This document shows, one piece after another, positions 1-8,542 of a DNA stretch of 64,000 nt. Location: the NCBI RefSeq assembly GCF_902712855.1, contig NZ_LR743507.1, positions 620,001-684,000 on the forward strand. The letters run 5' to 3'. The notes under the pieces are model-generated. The model worked only from the letters and a program-made list of their open reading frames with translations. It was not told where the DNA came from and made no database searches. How positions within the stretch are numbered: the stretch's first letter is position 1; each line of letters begins with the position of its first letter. This DNA is from Variovorax paradoxus (GTDB taxonomy: Bacteria; Pseudomonadota; Gammaproteobacteria; Burkholderiales; Burkholderiaceae_C). Made by a program: the position numbers and the translations under genes.

Positions 1-684
1 GTCGGCATCTACCACCTGGCCGCGCAGGACTCCGGTGCCGAGTCGGCGCCCGTGGTGCTGCTGGTGCACGGCTGGGGCGGGCACGCCGGGCAGATGCTGC
101 CCTTGGCACAGGCCGTGGCGGCGGCAGGCCTGCGGCCGGTGCTGCTCGAACTGCCGGCGCACGGCCGCAGTGCGGGCACCATGAGCAACTCGCCGCAGTT
201 CGCGCGTGCCATCGCCTATGTCGCGGCCCGGCTCGCGGCCGACGGCCATGCGCTGCGCGCAGCCGTTGCGCATTCGCTGGGCGCCAACGGCCTGGCGCTG
301 GCCGCGGCGCGAGGGCTGCCCGCCGAACGGCTGGTACTGCTGGCGCCGCCCGCGTCGCCGCGCGAATACACGCGCTATTTCGCCCACACCTTCGGACTCA
401 GCGAAGCCACGCGGCTGGCGATGCAGCGGCGCCTCGAGTCGCGCGAAGGCGTGCTGATGGCGCAGCTCGAGCCGGCGGCGGTGGGCCCGCGCATCGCGCA
501 GCCCACGCTGATCGTGCATGACCGCGAAGACCGCGTGAACCGCTTCGCCGATGCCGAGGCCTACCGCGATGCGATCGGCAGCGCGCGGCTCGTTGCCACG
601 CAGGGCTGGGGACATCGCCGCATCCTCAAGGAGGCCGCGGTGCTGGCGCATGTCGCAGGCTTCGTGACGTCGCCTGCGTCCTGA
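1..684 (+). CDS. alpha/beta hydrolase, 5'-truncated by window edge
   Basis: The reading frame is open from the first base and ends at a TGA, so the true start lies outside the window; 227 residues are visible. The visible part has the alpha/beta-hydrolase layout: an HGWGG oxyanion-type turn near the start, the nucleophile elbow AHSLG with the catalytic serine, a late acid motif (VHDRED) and a GWGHR segment carrying the likely catalytic histidine. Family members are cytoplasmic esterases or lipases with varied substrates, and nothing here fixes the substrate. It converges on the desaturase gene with only 14 bases between the stops. Confidence 0.85.
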   Translation, partial: VGIYHLAAQDSGAESAPVVLLVHGWGGHAGQMLPLAQAVAAAGLRPVLLELPAHGRSAGTMSNSPQFARAIAYVAARLAADGHALRAAVAHSLGANGLALAAARGLPAERLVLLAPPASPREYTRYFAHTFGLSEATRLAMQRRLESREGVLMAQLEPAAVGPRIAQPTLIVHDREDRVNRFADAEAYRDAIGSARLVATQGWGHRRILKEAAVLAHVAGFVTSPAS

Positions 685-698
685 CGCAGCGTGGCCCG

Positions 699-1643
699 CT
701 ACCAGGTGGGGTGCACCGGCGTGAACACCGGCCGCAGCAGGTGCCGCCGGACGATCTCGCCGTAGCCGCGGTAGTAGAAGTTGCCGTTGGCCGCGAGCAC
801 CGCCGCGCGGTTCTGGCGGAAGTACACCGGGATCTCGTACCACGGCATGGTCGGCGCGCGGTGATGCACATGGTGCAGGTTGTTGTAGAGGTACAGCAGC
901 CCGAACAGCAGGTTCGACTCGACGATGGCCACGCGCTCGTGCGGCGTGTCGGCCCAGCGGTGTTCCGTGAAGGTGCGCAGCGAGCCCAGCATCATGCCGG
1001 GGTACACGAAGTACAGCAGGTACTCGCCGAAGCCCATGCCGCACACGGCCGTCACGTAGTACAGCACCGGCGCTGCGCTCAGCGCATGCCACAGCCATGT
1101 CGGAAGGCGCGAGAAGTTGCCCGACAGCACCTGCCCGGCCTCGAAGCGGACCAGCTTCCACAGCCGCAGGAACGGCCCCAGCACCACGCGGAACGCGATC
1201 GTCTGGTTGGCCATGTAGATCCATCGCCACACCGGGCCATAGCCCTCCCACGCGGGCGCAGAGTGGTAGGCGCTCTCGTTGTCGCGCTCCGGATGCGTGA
1301 GATGGAAGTTGACGTGGTGCGCGCTGTGGCCGCGGTTGTAGAAGGGATACGGCAGCCACAGGTTCAGCGGCGGCCACACCACCGCGTGCCGCAGCCATTT
1401 CGGCAGGTGCCGCATCGCATGGATGCTCTCGTGCTGCAGCGAGAAATGCAGCTGCGCGAGAAAGCCGCCGATGATGAAAAGGGCCCAGCCCGGCACCGCC
1501 GCATGCCACCACAGCAGCGCGGCCCACGCCATGTAGAGCGCGGCGGCCAGCAGCAGCGTGGGCACCTCGAAGTGCCACCACCAATGCTGGCGCTCGGCTG
1601 TCTTCCGGGCAAGGGGCGCGGCTGTCGAAGTGGTCGAAGTCAT
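699..1643 (-). CDS. membrane fatty acid desaturase family protein
   Basis: A 314-residue integral membrane protein. The three histidine boxes of membrane di-iron desaturases are visible: HESIH around residues 71-75, HSAHH around 106-110 and HHVHH around 257-261. Hydrophobic stretches lie between them (about 30-60 and 175-235). The family uses oxygen and electrons from a redox partner to insert double bonds or hydroxylate acyl or carotenoid substrates; the specific substrate cannot be read here. The frame stays open far upstream, but the Met at this start begins the first segment resembling a desaturase N-terminus. It is divergent from the Bug receptor gene, with about 125 bases between them. 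Confidence 0.85.
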   Translation of the reverse strand: MTSTTSTAAPLARKTAERQHWWWHFEVPTLLLAAALYMAWAALLWWHAAVPGWALFIIGGFLAQLHFSLQHESIHAMRHLPKWLRHAVVWPPLNLWLPYPFYNRGHSAHHVNFHLTHPERDNESAYHSAPAWEGYGPVWRWIYMANQTIAFRVVLGPFLRLWKLVRFEAGQVLSGNFSRLPTWLWHALSAAPVLYYVTAVCGMGFGEYLLYFVYPGMMLGSLRTFTEHRWADTPHERVAIVESNLLFGLLYLYNNLHHVHHRAPTMPWYEIPVYFRQNRAAVLAANGNFYYRGYGEIVRRHLLRPVFTPVHPTW

Positions 1644-1769
1644 GGTGAAGGACTGCGATGCTAGGTAGCAGGCGGCCGCTTGCATGCGCGCATTTCGCAT
1701 AAGCATCGTCGCGAAGCTTCGTTCGGCGCAGGGGGCGTGCGGCCTACGCTCGACAGCTTTGCGGCTCCC

Positions 1770-2750
1770 ATGAAGAACTTCCTTGTCCGCCTGGCGCTTG
1801 CGCTGCTTGCCGCACTTTCCGTCGACGTGCAGATTCACGCGGCCACCGTCGACGACTACCCCAGCAAGACCATTCGCCTCGTCGTGCCGTATCCGGCCGG
1901 CGGCATCGCCGACAAGATCGCGCGCGAAGTCGCCGAGCAGCTCCAGCAGCGCCTGAAACAGCCGGTGGTGGTCGAGAACCGCAGCGGCGCGGCCGGCAAC
2001 ATCGGCTTCGATTTCGTGGCGCGGCAGCCTGCCGACGGCTACACGCTGCTGCTCGCACCGGCGTCCAACCTCACGGTGCAGCCCGCGCTGTTCAGGCAGC
2101 TGAGCTATGACCTCGCGCGCGACTTCACGCCGGTGTCGCTGCTGGTGCAGACGCCGCAGGTGCTGCTGGTGAACCCGAAGCTGCCCGTCGGCAATCCGCG
2201 CGAACTCATCGAGTACTCGAAGAAGAACCCCGGCAAGGTCAACTACGGCATCAGCGTGGGTGCGTATTCGCACCTGGCGGGCGAGTTGCTGAAGACGCAG
2301 ACTGGCGCCGACTTCACCGCCATTCCCTACCAGGGCAGCGCGCCGGCCCTCAACGACCTGCTTGCGGGCCAGACCCAGTTCATCTTCAACGAGGTGGTCA
2401 CCGCCATTCCCTTCGTGAAGGCCGGCACGCTCAAGCCGCTGGCCGTGGCCTACCGCACGCGTGCCCCGTGGCTGCCCGACGTGCCCACCACGGCCGAGGC
2501 AGGCCTGCCGGACTTCGAGGTCACCTCGTGGTACGGCGTGGTGGTGCGCAGCGGCACGCCCGCGCCGCTGGTGCAGCGCCTGTCGCGCGAACTGCGCGAC
2601 ATCGTGCAGGCGGACGGGTTCAGGAAGCGCTACGACGACATCGGCGCCTTCACCGTGGGCAACACGCCCGAGGAGTTCGGCCGCTTCATCCAGGCCGAGA
2701 CCGTGAAGTGGACCGCCGTAGTAAAACAGGCGGGCATCCAGCCCAACTGA
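1770..2750 (+). CDS. Bug-family tripartite tricarboxylate transporter substrate-binding protein
   Basis: A 326-residue periplasmic receptor. The chosen ATG begins a typical signal peptide (MKNFLVRL, a hydrophobic core, then AHAA-type cleavage around residue 25); the frame extends 30 codons further upstream but without signal-peptide character. Family hallmarks follow: YPSKTIRLVVPYPAGG, VVVENRSGAAGNIG, the ADGYTLL strand and the IPYQGSAPALNDLLAGQ segment. Bug proteins bind small carboxylates and related anions for TctAB-type permeases, but many are orphans, as here, where no permease is adjacent. It lies 7 bases upstream of the rhodanese gene and is probably co-transcribed with it. Confidence 0.93.
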   Translation: MKNFLVRLALALLAALSVDVQIHAATVDDYPSKTIRLVVPYPAGGIADKIAREVAEQLQQRLKQPVVVENRSGAAGNIGFDFVARQPADGYTLLLAPASNLTVQPALFRQLSYDLARDFTPVSLLVQTPQVLLVNPKLPVGNPRELIEYSKKNPGKVNYGISVGAYSHLAGELLKTQTGADFTAIPYQGSAPALNDLLAGQTQFIFNEVVTAIPFVKAGTLKPLAVAYRTRAPWLPDVPTTAEAGLPDFEVTSWYGVVVRSGTPAPLVQRLSRELRDIVQADGFRKRYDDIGAFTVGNTPEEFGRFIQAETVKWTAVVKQAGIQPN

Positions 2751-2757
2751 GCACCAA

Positions 2758-4464
2758 ATGAGCGAGCCCCGCACGAAGACCATCGCGCCCGCCGAGCTGA
2801 TGGCGCTGCTGCTGGCTGAAGCCCCGGAACCCGCAGAACCTCCGGCTGCGCCTGCAGGCGAGCTCGCACTGCTCGACGTGCGCGAGACGCGCTGGTTCGT
2901 GCAGCGCCACCCCAACCTCGCGCGCAACCTGCCGCTCAGCGTGCTCGAGCTGCAGGCCGGCGCGTTCGTGCCGCGCCGCTCCACGCCGGTGGTGCTTTAC
3001 GACGACCACGGCGCGCACGACGGGGCGGCGCAGGCGGCGGCCGCGGTGCTGGCGCGGCTGGGCTACACCGACGTGCGCACGCTCGACGGCGGCCTGCAGC
3101 GCTGGGTGACCGAAGGCCTGCCTTCCATCGACGGCTACGGCACGCTGGTCAAGGCCTTCGGCGACCGCGCCAGGCTGCACTACGGCACGCCGGGCCTGCC
3201 GGTCGACGCATTGCGCGCGCGCCAGCGCGGGGGCCGTCCGACCACGCTGGTCGATGCGCGGCCGCGTGCCGAGTTCGAATTTCTCTCGCTGCCCGGCGCG
3301 CTCAACCATGCGGGCACGGAGCTGGCGCTGCGCCGCTTCGATGCTGCGGCGACCGCAGGCGCAGAGAGTCCCGGCCACCTGTGGGCGATCAACTGCTTCA
3401 GCCGCACGCGCGGCATCGTCGGCGCGACCACGCTGCGGCTGCTCGGCCGCGCGCCCGAGGCGGTGTTCGTGGAGGACGGCGTGATGGACTGGGGCCTCCA
3501 GGGCGCGCCCACGGTGCAGAACGCCGCGCCGCAGGACGAACTGCCGCCCGAGTCGGCGCCCGTGCTGCGCGGCCTTGCCGACGACCTGATCGCGCGCTTC
3601 GGCCTGCCCGTGGCCGACGCGGCGCAACTGGCCCGCTGGCGCGACGACGACTCGCGCACACTCTACGTGTTCGACGTGCGTCCGGCCGCCGATCCGGCGC
3701 TGGCCCGCACCGGCGTGCGGCAGGTGCCTGGCGGCCAGTTGCTGATGCACTTCGAGAACCTGGTGGGAACGCGCGGCGCCCGCATCGTCCTGGTCGACGA
3801 CGCAGCTCACCGCCTGCGCGCGGCCATCACCGCGTTCTGGCTCGTGCAGCTCAACCAGGCCGAGGTGTACGTCTGCGAGGGCGAGCCGACCGCCGGGCTG
3901 TTCCCTGGGCCGGCACCGGCGCCGGCCGGCGACGCGCCGCCTCCGCTCGATGCCGATGCGCTGGCCCAGTTGCGCAGGAACGGCGCGGTCACGGTGATCG
4001 ACGTCGGCCCCAGCCTCGACTACGAGCGCGGTCACCTGCCGGGCGCGCTCTACATGCTGCCGGCCTCGCTGGCGCCGCTCGCGCCGCATGCCGTGGCCGG
4101 TCGCACGCTGGTGTTCACCTCGCCGGACGGCGCGCTGGCCGCCCGCGTGGCACGCGACGCGCAGCAGCGCTGGCCCGACTCGGGCGCGATATTCGCCTGG
4201 CTGCAGGGCGGAACGCAGGGCTGGAAGGATTCGGGCAGGCCGCTGGCCGCGGCCTTCGTGCCGGCCCAGCTCCTGACGCCTTTCGACGACGACTGGGGTT
4301 CGGTCATGCGCGTCTTCGGTCCGCGCCGCGATGCAGCCTGGGCCGACTACCTCGCGTGGGAACGCGCGCTGTCACCGCGGGTCGTGCAGGACCCGTCGGT
4401 GCGCTTCCGCTTCTTCGCGCTCAGCGCGCGGGAGCCGGGGAAGGATCCGGCAGCTCGATCTTGA
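2758..4464 (+). CDS. multidomain rhodanese-like protein (four repeats)
   Basis: A 568-residue cytoplasmic protein built of four rhodanese-like domains, roughly residues 10-125, 140-255, 280-385 and 400-510. Each has the LxDVR or VIDVG strand near its start (LLDVRE, LVDARP, VFDVRP, VIDVGP). Only the second carries a cysteine at the active-site loop (NCFSRTRG); the equivalent loops in domains 1, 3 and 4 read YDDHG, VDDAAH and TSPDGA. A single active domain is therefore likely, with the others structural. Rhodaneses transfer sulfane sulfur. The gene is translationally close to the Bug receptor upstream, and its last 44 bases overlap the 3' end of minE on the opposite strand. Confidence 0.88.
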   Translation: MSEPRTKTIAPAELMALLLAEAPEPAEPPAAPAGELALLDVRETRWFVQRHPNLARNLPLSVLELQAGAFVPRRSTPVVLYDDHGAHDGAAQAAAAVLARLGYTDVRTLDGGLQRWVTEGLPSIDGYGTLVKAFGDRARLHYGTPGLPVDALRARQRGGRPTTLVDARPRAEFEFLSLPGALNHAGTELALRRFDAAATAGAESPGHLWAINCFSRTRGIVGATTLRLLGRAPEAVFVEDGVMDWGLQGAPTVQNAAPQDELPPESAPVLRGLADDLIARFGLPVADAAQLARWRDDDSRTLYVFDVRPAADPALARTGVRQVPGGQLLMHFENLVGTRGARIVLVDDAAHRLRAAITAFWLVQLNQAEVYVCEGEPTAGLFPGPAPAPAGDAPPPLDADALAQLRRNGAVTVIDVGPSLDYERGHLPGALYMLPASLAPLAPHAVAGRTLVFTSPDGALAARVARDAQQRWPDSGAIFAWLQGGTQGWKDSGRPLAAAFVPAQLLTPFDDDWGSVMRVFGPRRDAAWADYLAWERALSPRVVQDPSVRFRFFALSAREPGKDPAARS

Positions 4465-4699
4465 TGTCGAGCACCTCGAGGTTGTCCTGGGTCTCCAGGT
4501 GAACCTTGATGTCTTCCGCGTTGATCGACACGTACTTCGAGATCACCGCCACCAGCTCGCGCTGGAGTTCGGGCAGGTAGTCGGGGCGCTTCTTGCCGCT
4601 GAGGCTGGACCGCTCGTGCGCGAGGATGATCTGCAGCCGCTCCTTCGCGACGCTGGCAGTCTTCTTCTTTTCGCCCAGCAGGAACGAGAGAAAGGACAT
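4421..4699 (-). CDS. minE: cell division topological specificity factor MinE
   Basis: A 92-residue protein, close to the usual MinE length. It opens with the membrane-contacting MSFLSFLLGEKKKTASVA region, followed by the MinD-interacting helix containing KERLQIILAHER, then the C-terminal dimer domain with LQRELVAVISKYV and VDI/VHLE-type strands. MinE stimulates MinD ATPase and drives Min oscillation, which places the division septum at mid-cell. It starts 3 bases after the minD stop, so translational coupling is likely. Its final 44 bases lie antisense to the end of the rhodanese gene. Confidence 0.97.
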   Translation of the reverse strand: MSFLSFLLGEKKKTASVAKERLQIILAHERSSLSGKKRPDYLPELQRELVAVISKYVSINAEDIKVHLETQDNLEVLDIKIELPDPSPAPAR

Positions 4700-4702
4700 G
4701 GC

Positions 4703-5518
4703 CTACTTGCCTCCGAAAATCCGCTTGAAGAAGCCCGGCTTCTCGGCGTCGACGAAGCGCATGGGCCGCTCCTCGCCGAGGAAGCGCGCGACCACGTCGC
4801 TGTAGGCCTGCGCCACGTCGGTGTCCTTGTCGTGGATCGCGGGCACGCCCTGGTTGGAGGCATGCAGCACGCTTTCCGACTCGGGGATCACGCCGATCAG
4901 CTTGATGCGCAGGATGTCCTGGATGTCTTCCAGCGAGAGCATCTGCCCGCCCGCCACCCGGTTCGGGTTGTAGCGGGTGATCAGCAGGTGCTCCTTGATG
5001 GGCTCGTTGCCTTCCTTGGCGCGCTTGGTCTTGCTGCTCAGCATGCCCAGGATGCGGTCCGAGTCGCGCACCGAGGAGACCTCGGGGTTGGTGACGATCA
5101 GCGCCTCGTCGGCGAAGTGCATGGCCATCATGGCGCCGGTCTCGATGCCGGCGGGCGAGTCGCACACGATGTACTCGAAATCCATGGCGGCGAGGTCGCT
5201 CAGCACCTTTTCCACGCCGTCCTGGGTGAGCGCTTCCTTGTCGCGCGTCTGCGAGGCCGCCAGCACGAACAGGTTGTCGCACTGCTTGTCCTTGATGAGC
5301 GCCTGGCTCAGGTTGGCTTCGCCCTGGATGACGTTGATCAGGTCGTACACCACGCGGCGTTCGCAGCCCATGATCAGGTCCAGGTTGCGCAGGCCCACGT
5401 CGAAGTCGATCACCGCCGTCTTCTTGCCGGCGAGCGCGAGGCCCGACGCGAAGCTGGCGCTCGTGGTCGTCTTGCCGACGCCGCCCTTGCCCGAAGTCAC
5501 CACCACAATTTTGGCCAT
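4703..5518 (-). CDS. minD: septum site-determining ATPase MinD
   Basis: A 271-residue ParA/MinD-type ATPase. The deviant Walker A motif KGGVGKTT sits at residues 11-18, with VIDFDVGLRNLD next to it and a CDSPAGIE switch around residue 120. The protein ends in a short amphipathic helix (GFFKRIFGG) that mediates membrane binding. MinD recruits MinC to the membrane and is cycled by MinE. Two ATGs lie 6 bases apart; the downstream one (MAKIVVV) is preferred because an AAGGA site lies about 6 bases before it. The gene lies in a minC-minD-minE order on the minus strand. Confidence 0.97.
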   Translation of the reverse strand: MAKIVVVTSGKGGVGKTTTSASFASGLALAGKKTAVIDFDVGLRNLDLIMGCERRVVYDLINVIQGEANLSQALIKDKQCDNLFVLAASQTRDKEALTQDGVEKVLSDLAAMDFEYIVCDSPAGIETGAMMAMHFADEALIVTNPEVSSVRDSDRILGMLSSKTKRAKEGNEPIKEHLLITRYNPNRVAGGQMLSLEDIQDILRIKLIGVIPESESVLHASNQGVPAIHDKDTDVAQAYSDVVARFLGEERPMRFVDAEKPGFFKRIFGGK

Positions 5519-5569
5519 GGCCATTCCTTCTTGTTTCGATTCAGTTGTTGGTCTTGCGAGATGCGGCCG

Positions 5570-5656
5570 CCTTGCCGCCACGGGGCGAGCCGCGCTTCTC
5601 CCGTGGGAGGCAGCGAACGGCGCGCAGCGCGGCGGAGTGCAGAGCCTGGGGGCGCA
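5570..5656 (-). repeat. degenerate copy of the 3'-end GC-rich repeat between minC and minD
   Basis: This stretch ends in GCCTGGGGGCGCATCAG, where the last bases contain the minC stop codon on the minus strand. It also has a GGGAGGCAGCGAA core and GC-rich arms resembling the tandem units between livG and livF. It occupies most of the 138-base gap between minC and minD. The copy is diverged, and the family assignment rests on the shared GGCAGCGAA and TGGGGGC...CATCAG blocks and on the position directly after a stop codon. Confidence 0.55.
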
Positions 5657-6441
5657 TCAGATCGGGTCGATCGCCAGTTTCTTGCCGTCCAGGCGCACCT
5701 GCGCCGATTTTCCCAGCACCGTGTCGGGCAGCGCCACTTCGTTCGTGCGATAGATGCCGGCAATGGCCACCAGCTGTGCTTCCATGCAGGTCGAGAAGAT
5801 CCGCGCCTCGGTGTTGCCCCGCGCGCCGGCGATGGCCTTGCCGCGCAGAGGCGCGTACACATGCACGTTGCCGTCGGCAATGACCTCGGCACCGAAGCTC
5901 ACCACCGCCGTCACCACCACGTCGCCGCCGCGGGCGTAGACCTGCTGGCCCGAGCGCAGCGGCTTGTCGATCAGCAGCGTGCCGTTGGCCGGCACCGGTA
6001 CCTCGCGCACGATCTGGGGCGCTTCCGACGCGGGGGCCTCGCCGGCGGCGCCGGGGCGCGGGGTGCTGCGGCTGCCGGCATGGCGGCCACCGAGAGGCCG
6101 GCGGCGCGCGCCGCGGCGTTCTGGGCGGCGTTGCCGCCGCGCACTGCGATCGGCTGGGTCTGGTGGCGCGCCAGCAGGCTGCGCAGGGCGGCGAAGTCGA
6201 TGTCGGCCGCGGCAGGCGCGTCGCCGGCGGCTTCGCTCTCGCCCTGTGCCTCCTGCAGCAGGGAGAGGTCGATCACCACCGGCTCCTGCTCGAAGAAGTC
6301 GGGCGAATCCGCCAGCTGGGCGTCGAGCGCCTCGGCCAGCACGTCCAGGTCGGACGTCTTGAGGATCACTGCGATCAGCGGCAGCGTGGCGCTCTTGAAT
6401 TCGAAAACCGCCTTGGTGCGCGCGGCGGAGACATCGGCCAT
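5657..6441 (-). pseudogene. minC: septum site-determining protein MinC, frameshifted as given
   Basis: Both halves of MinC are present in different frames. The N-terminal domain runs from the ATG (MADVSAARTKAVFEFKSA) for about 120 residues into an Ala/Pro-rich linker. The C-terminal beta-helical domain is in another frame and is well conserved, with RSGQQVYARGGD, GAEVIADGNVHVY and LRGKAIAGARGN. The break lies in a stretch of C/G runs near 6050-6063, and adding one base there would give a continuous protein of about 261 residues. MinC is the FtsZ polymerisation inhibitor. Because minD and minE are intact and the C-terminal half is not degraded, either a recent single-base mutation or a sequencing error in a G run is likely. 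Confidence 0.85.
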
Positions 6442-6575
6442 TGGAAAACGTCGGTGCGAAAAGCGTTGGAGTCTAACGGGCGCGGGCCGAACGCCCATGA
6501 CCCGCACCCGCTCCAGGCCCCACGGACAACACTTCTTTCATGAGGTTGCACTTTTCCCGGGGCCTGATGCTCGCA

Positions 6576-7859
6576 TCAGTTCTTCGAGCGCCCGAGCAGC
6601 GCATACAGGATGATCGCGCCGAAGGTGGCGGTCCCGATGCCGCCGAGAGCGAAGTCGCCGAACTTCAGCGTGAAGTCGCCCGTGCCGATGATCAGCGTGA
6701 TGGCGGCCACGATCAGGTTCCGGTTCTGCGAGAAGTCGACCTTGTTGTCGACCCAGATCTTGGCGCCGGCAATGGCGATCAGGCCGAACACCACGATGCT
6801 CACGCCACCCATCACCGGCAGCGGAATCGCCTGGATCAGCGCGCCGAACTTGGGGCTGAAGCCCAGCACCAGCGCGATCACGGCCGCCACCACGAACACC
6901 GCGGTCGAGTAGATGCGCGTGGCCGCCATCACGCCGATGTTCTCGGCGTAGGTCGTCACGCCCGTGCCGCCCGCCGCGCCGCTCACCACCGTGGCGATGC
7001 CGTCGCCGATGAAGGCCCGGCCCATGTAGCGGTCGAGGTTGCGGCCCGTCATGGCCGTCACCGCCTTCAGGTGGCCCAGGTTTTCCGCCACCAGGATGAT
7101 CGCCACCGGGGCGATCAGCAGCATCGCGTTGGCCGTGAACACAGGCGCCGTGAAGGTCGGCAGGCCGAGCCAGGCCGCGTTGGCGATGCCGCTCAGGTCC
7201 ACCGGCTTGCCCATGCCCAGCAGGTTGGTCAGCACCGCGTAGACCACGGTCGCCAGGATCAGCCCGACCAGGATCAGCAGGCGCTGCAGCATGCCGCGCG
7301 TGAACACCGCCACCAGGCCCACGCACAGGAAGGTCACGGCCTGCATCCACGAGTCGAAGTTGCTCGCGGCCATGTTCTTGATCGGCACGCTCGCCAGGTT
7401 GAGTCCGATCACCGCCACCACCGCGCCCGTGACGACGGGCGGCATGAAGCGCTCGATCCAGCCCGTGCCGACGGCCTGCACGATGGCCCCGATCAGGATG
7501 TACACCACCCCGCAGGCCACGATGCCGCCCAGCGCCACCGCGATGTTGGCGTTGGGCCCCTTGCCCGCATAGCCGCTGGCCGCGATCACCACCCCGATGA
7601 AGGCGAAGCTCGAGCCCAGGTAGCTGGGCACCTTGCCGCCGGTGACGAGAAAGAAGATGAGCGTGCCGATGCCGCTCATCAGGATCGCGATGTTGGGGCT
7701 GAACCCCATCAGGATCGGCGCCAGCACCGTGGCGCCGAACATGGCGATCACGTGCTGCACGCCCATGGCGCCGGTCTGCAGCCAGGGCAGCCGCTCGTCC
7801 GGCGCGATGACCGCGCCGTTGGCCAGCGCGGACGCGGGCCGTTCAGTCCAGTTGAACAT
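6576..7859 (-). CDS. uraA: NCS2-family nucleobase permease (uracil permease type)
   Basis: A 427-residue inner-membrane protein with many hydrophobic segments, close to the length of E. coli UraA. The two conserved glutamates of the nucleobase site are recognisable in VAENLGHLKAV and in TTYAENIGVMAATR. N-terminal LPWLQTGAMGVQHVIAMFG is typical of the uracil branch of nucleobase:cation symporter-2. The likely role is proton-coupled uptake of uracil or a related base. The ATG is supported by an AGGAG site about 8 bases upstream; the open frame continues upstream but without homology. The gene is followed on the same strand by minC after a 134-base gap. Confidence 0.9.
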   Translation of the reverse strand: MFNWTERPASALANGAVIAPDERLPWLQTGAMGVQHVIAMFGATVLAPILMGFSPNIAILMSGIGTLIFFLVTGGKVPSYLGSSFAFIGVVIAASGYAGKGPNANIAVALGGIVACGVVYILIGAIVQAVGTGWIERFMPPVVTGAVVAVIGLNLASVPIKNMAASNFDSWMQAVTFLCVGLVAVFTRGMLQRLLILVGLILATVVYAVLTNLLGMGKPVDLSGIANAAWLGLPTFTAPVFTANAMLLIAPVAIILVAENLGHLKAVTAMTGRNLDRYMGRAFIGDGIATVVSGAAGGTGVTTYAENIGVMAATRIYSTAVFVVAAVIALVLGFSPKFGALIQAIPLPVMGGVSIVVFGLIAIAGAKIWVDNKVDFSQNRNLIVAAITLIIGTGDFTLKFGDFALGGIGTATFGAIILYALLGRSKN

Positions 7860-7999
7860 TCTTCTTTCTCCTCTTGTTGGTGGCGTGTGCCCGGAGGCCA
7901 GGACGCCCTGGCTTTCCCCGGGGCGTGATTGTGGGCGATGAACACCCCCCTGGACACCGGCACGCACCCTGTTCGCGGAGAAAGAGCGCTTCGCCTCGC

Positions 8000-8422
8000 T
8001 CAGCGCGGCTGCAGCACTGCCATCGTGATGCGCGACACGCAGGTCAGTTCGCCGGCCTCGTTGGTCAGGTCGATCTGCCAGACCTGCGTGGTGCGGCCGC
8101 GGTGCACCGGCCGCGCGGTGCCGATCACCCAGCCGCTGGTGACCGAGCGGATGTGGTTGGCGTTGATGTCCAGGCCCACGGCGCGGTCGCCTTCGGGCGC
8201 CGAGTAGTGGGCGCCGCAGGAACCCAGCGTCTCGGCCAGCACCACCGACACGCCGCCGTGCAGGATGCCGTAGGGCTGGCGGGTGCGTTCGTCGACCGGG
8301 CAGCGGGCGCGGATGAAGTCGTCGCCCACCTCCAGGAACTCCATTCCCAGCCGGGAGACGGCGGTGTCGGCGTGGTTGAGCGTGAGCCGCTCGACGGAGA
8401 TCTCTTTTTTCCAGATACGCAT
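8000..8422 (-). CDS. hotdog-fold acyl-CoA thioesterase (PaaI/YdiI type)
   Basis: A 140-residue single hotdog domain. The hallmark segment YGILHGGVSVVLAETLGS carries the HGG turn and the glutamate that serves as general base in the YdiI/MenI and PaaI groups. A second strand pair, HIRSVTSGWVIGTA, is also typical. It would hydrolyse an acyl- or aroyl-CoA in the cytoplasm; the substrate is not determinable. An alternative ATG lies 33 bases upstream, and the shorter start (MRIWKKEI) matches usual family length. It is 140 bases upstream of the permease on the same strand. Confidence 0.85.
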   Translation of the reverse strand: MRIWKKEISVERLTLNHADTAVSRLGMEFLEVGDDFIRARCPVDERTRQPYGILHGGVSVVLAETLGSCGAHYSAPEGDRAVGLDINANHIRSVTSGWVIGTARPVHRGRTTQVWQIDLTNEAGELTCVSRITMAVLQPR

Positions 8423-8542
8423 GCGGTTCTTTCGGGTTCTGCCTGTAGGCCCCATCCGGCCCCCAACAGGCCCATGAGGGAGGCAAAACTATAGCGACGG
8501 CGGCTGACAGGCGCAGTCGCCTTTGCGTGTTAACTTGGATCG

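Noticed and set aside
1644..2984. N-terminal extension of the desaturase frame on the minus strand
   Set aside because: It lies antisense to the Bug receptor gene, has no desaturase similarity, and the desaturase starts at an internal ATG with a normal N-terminus.
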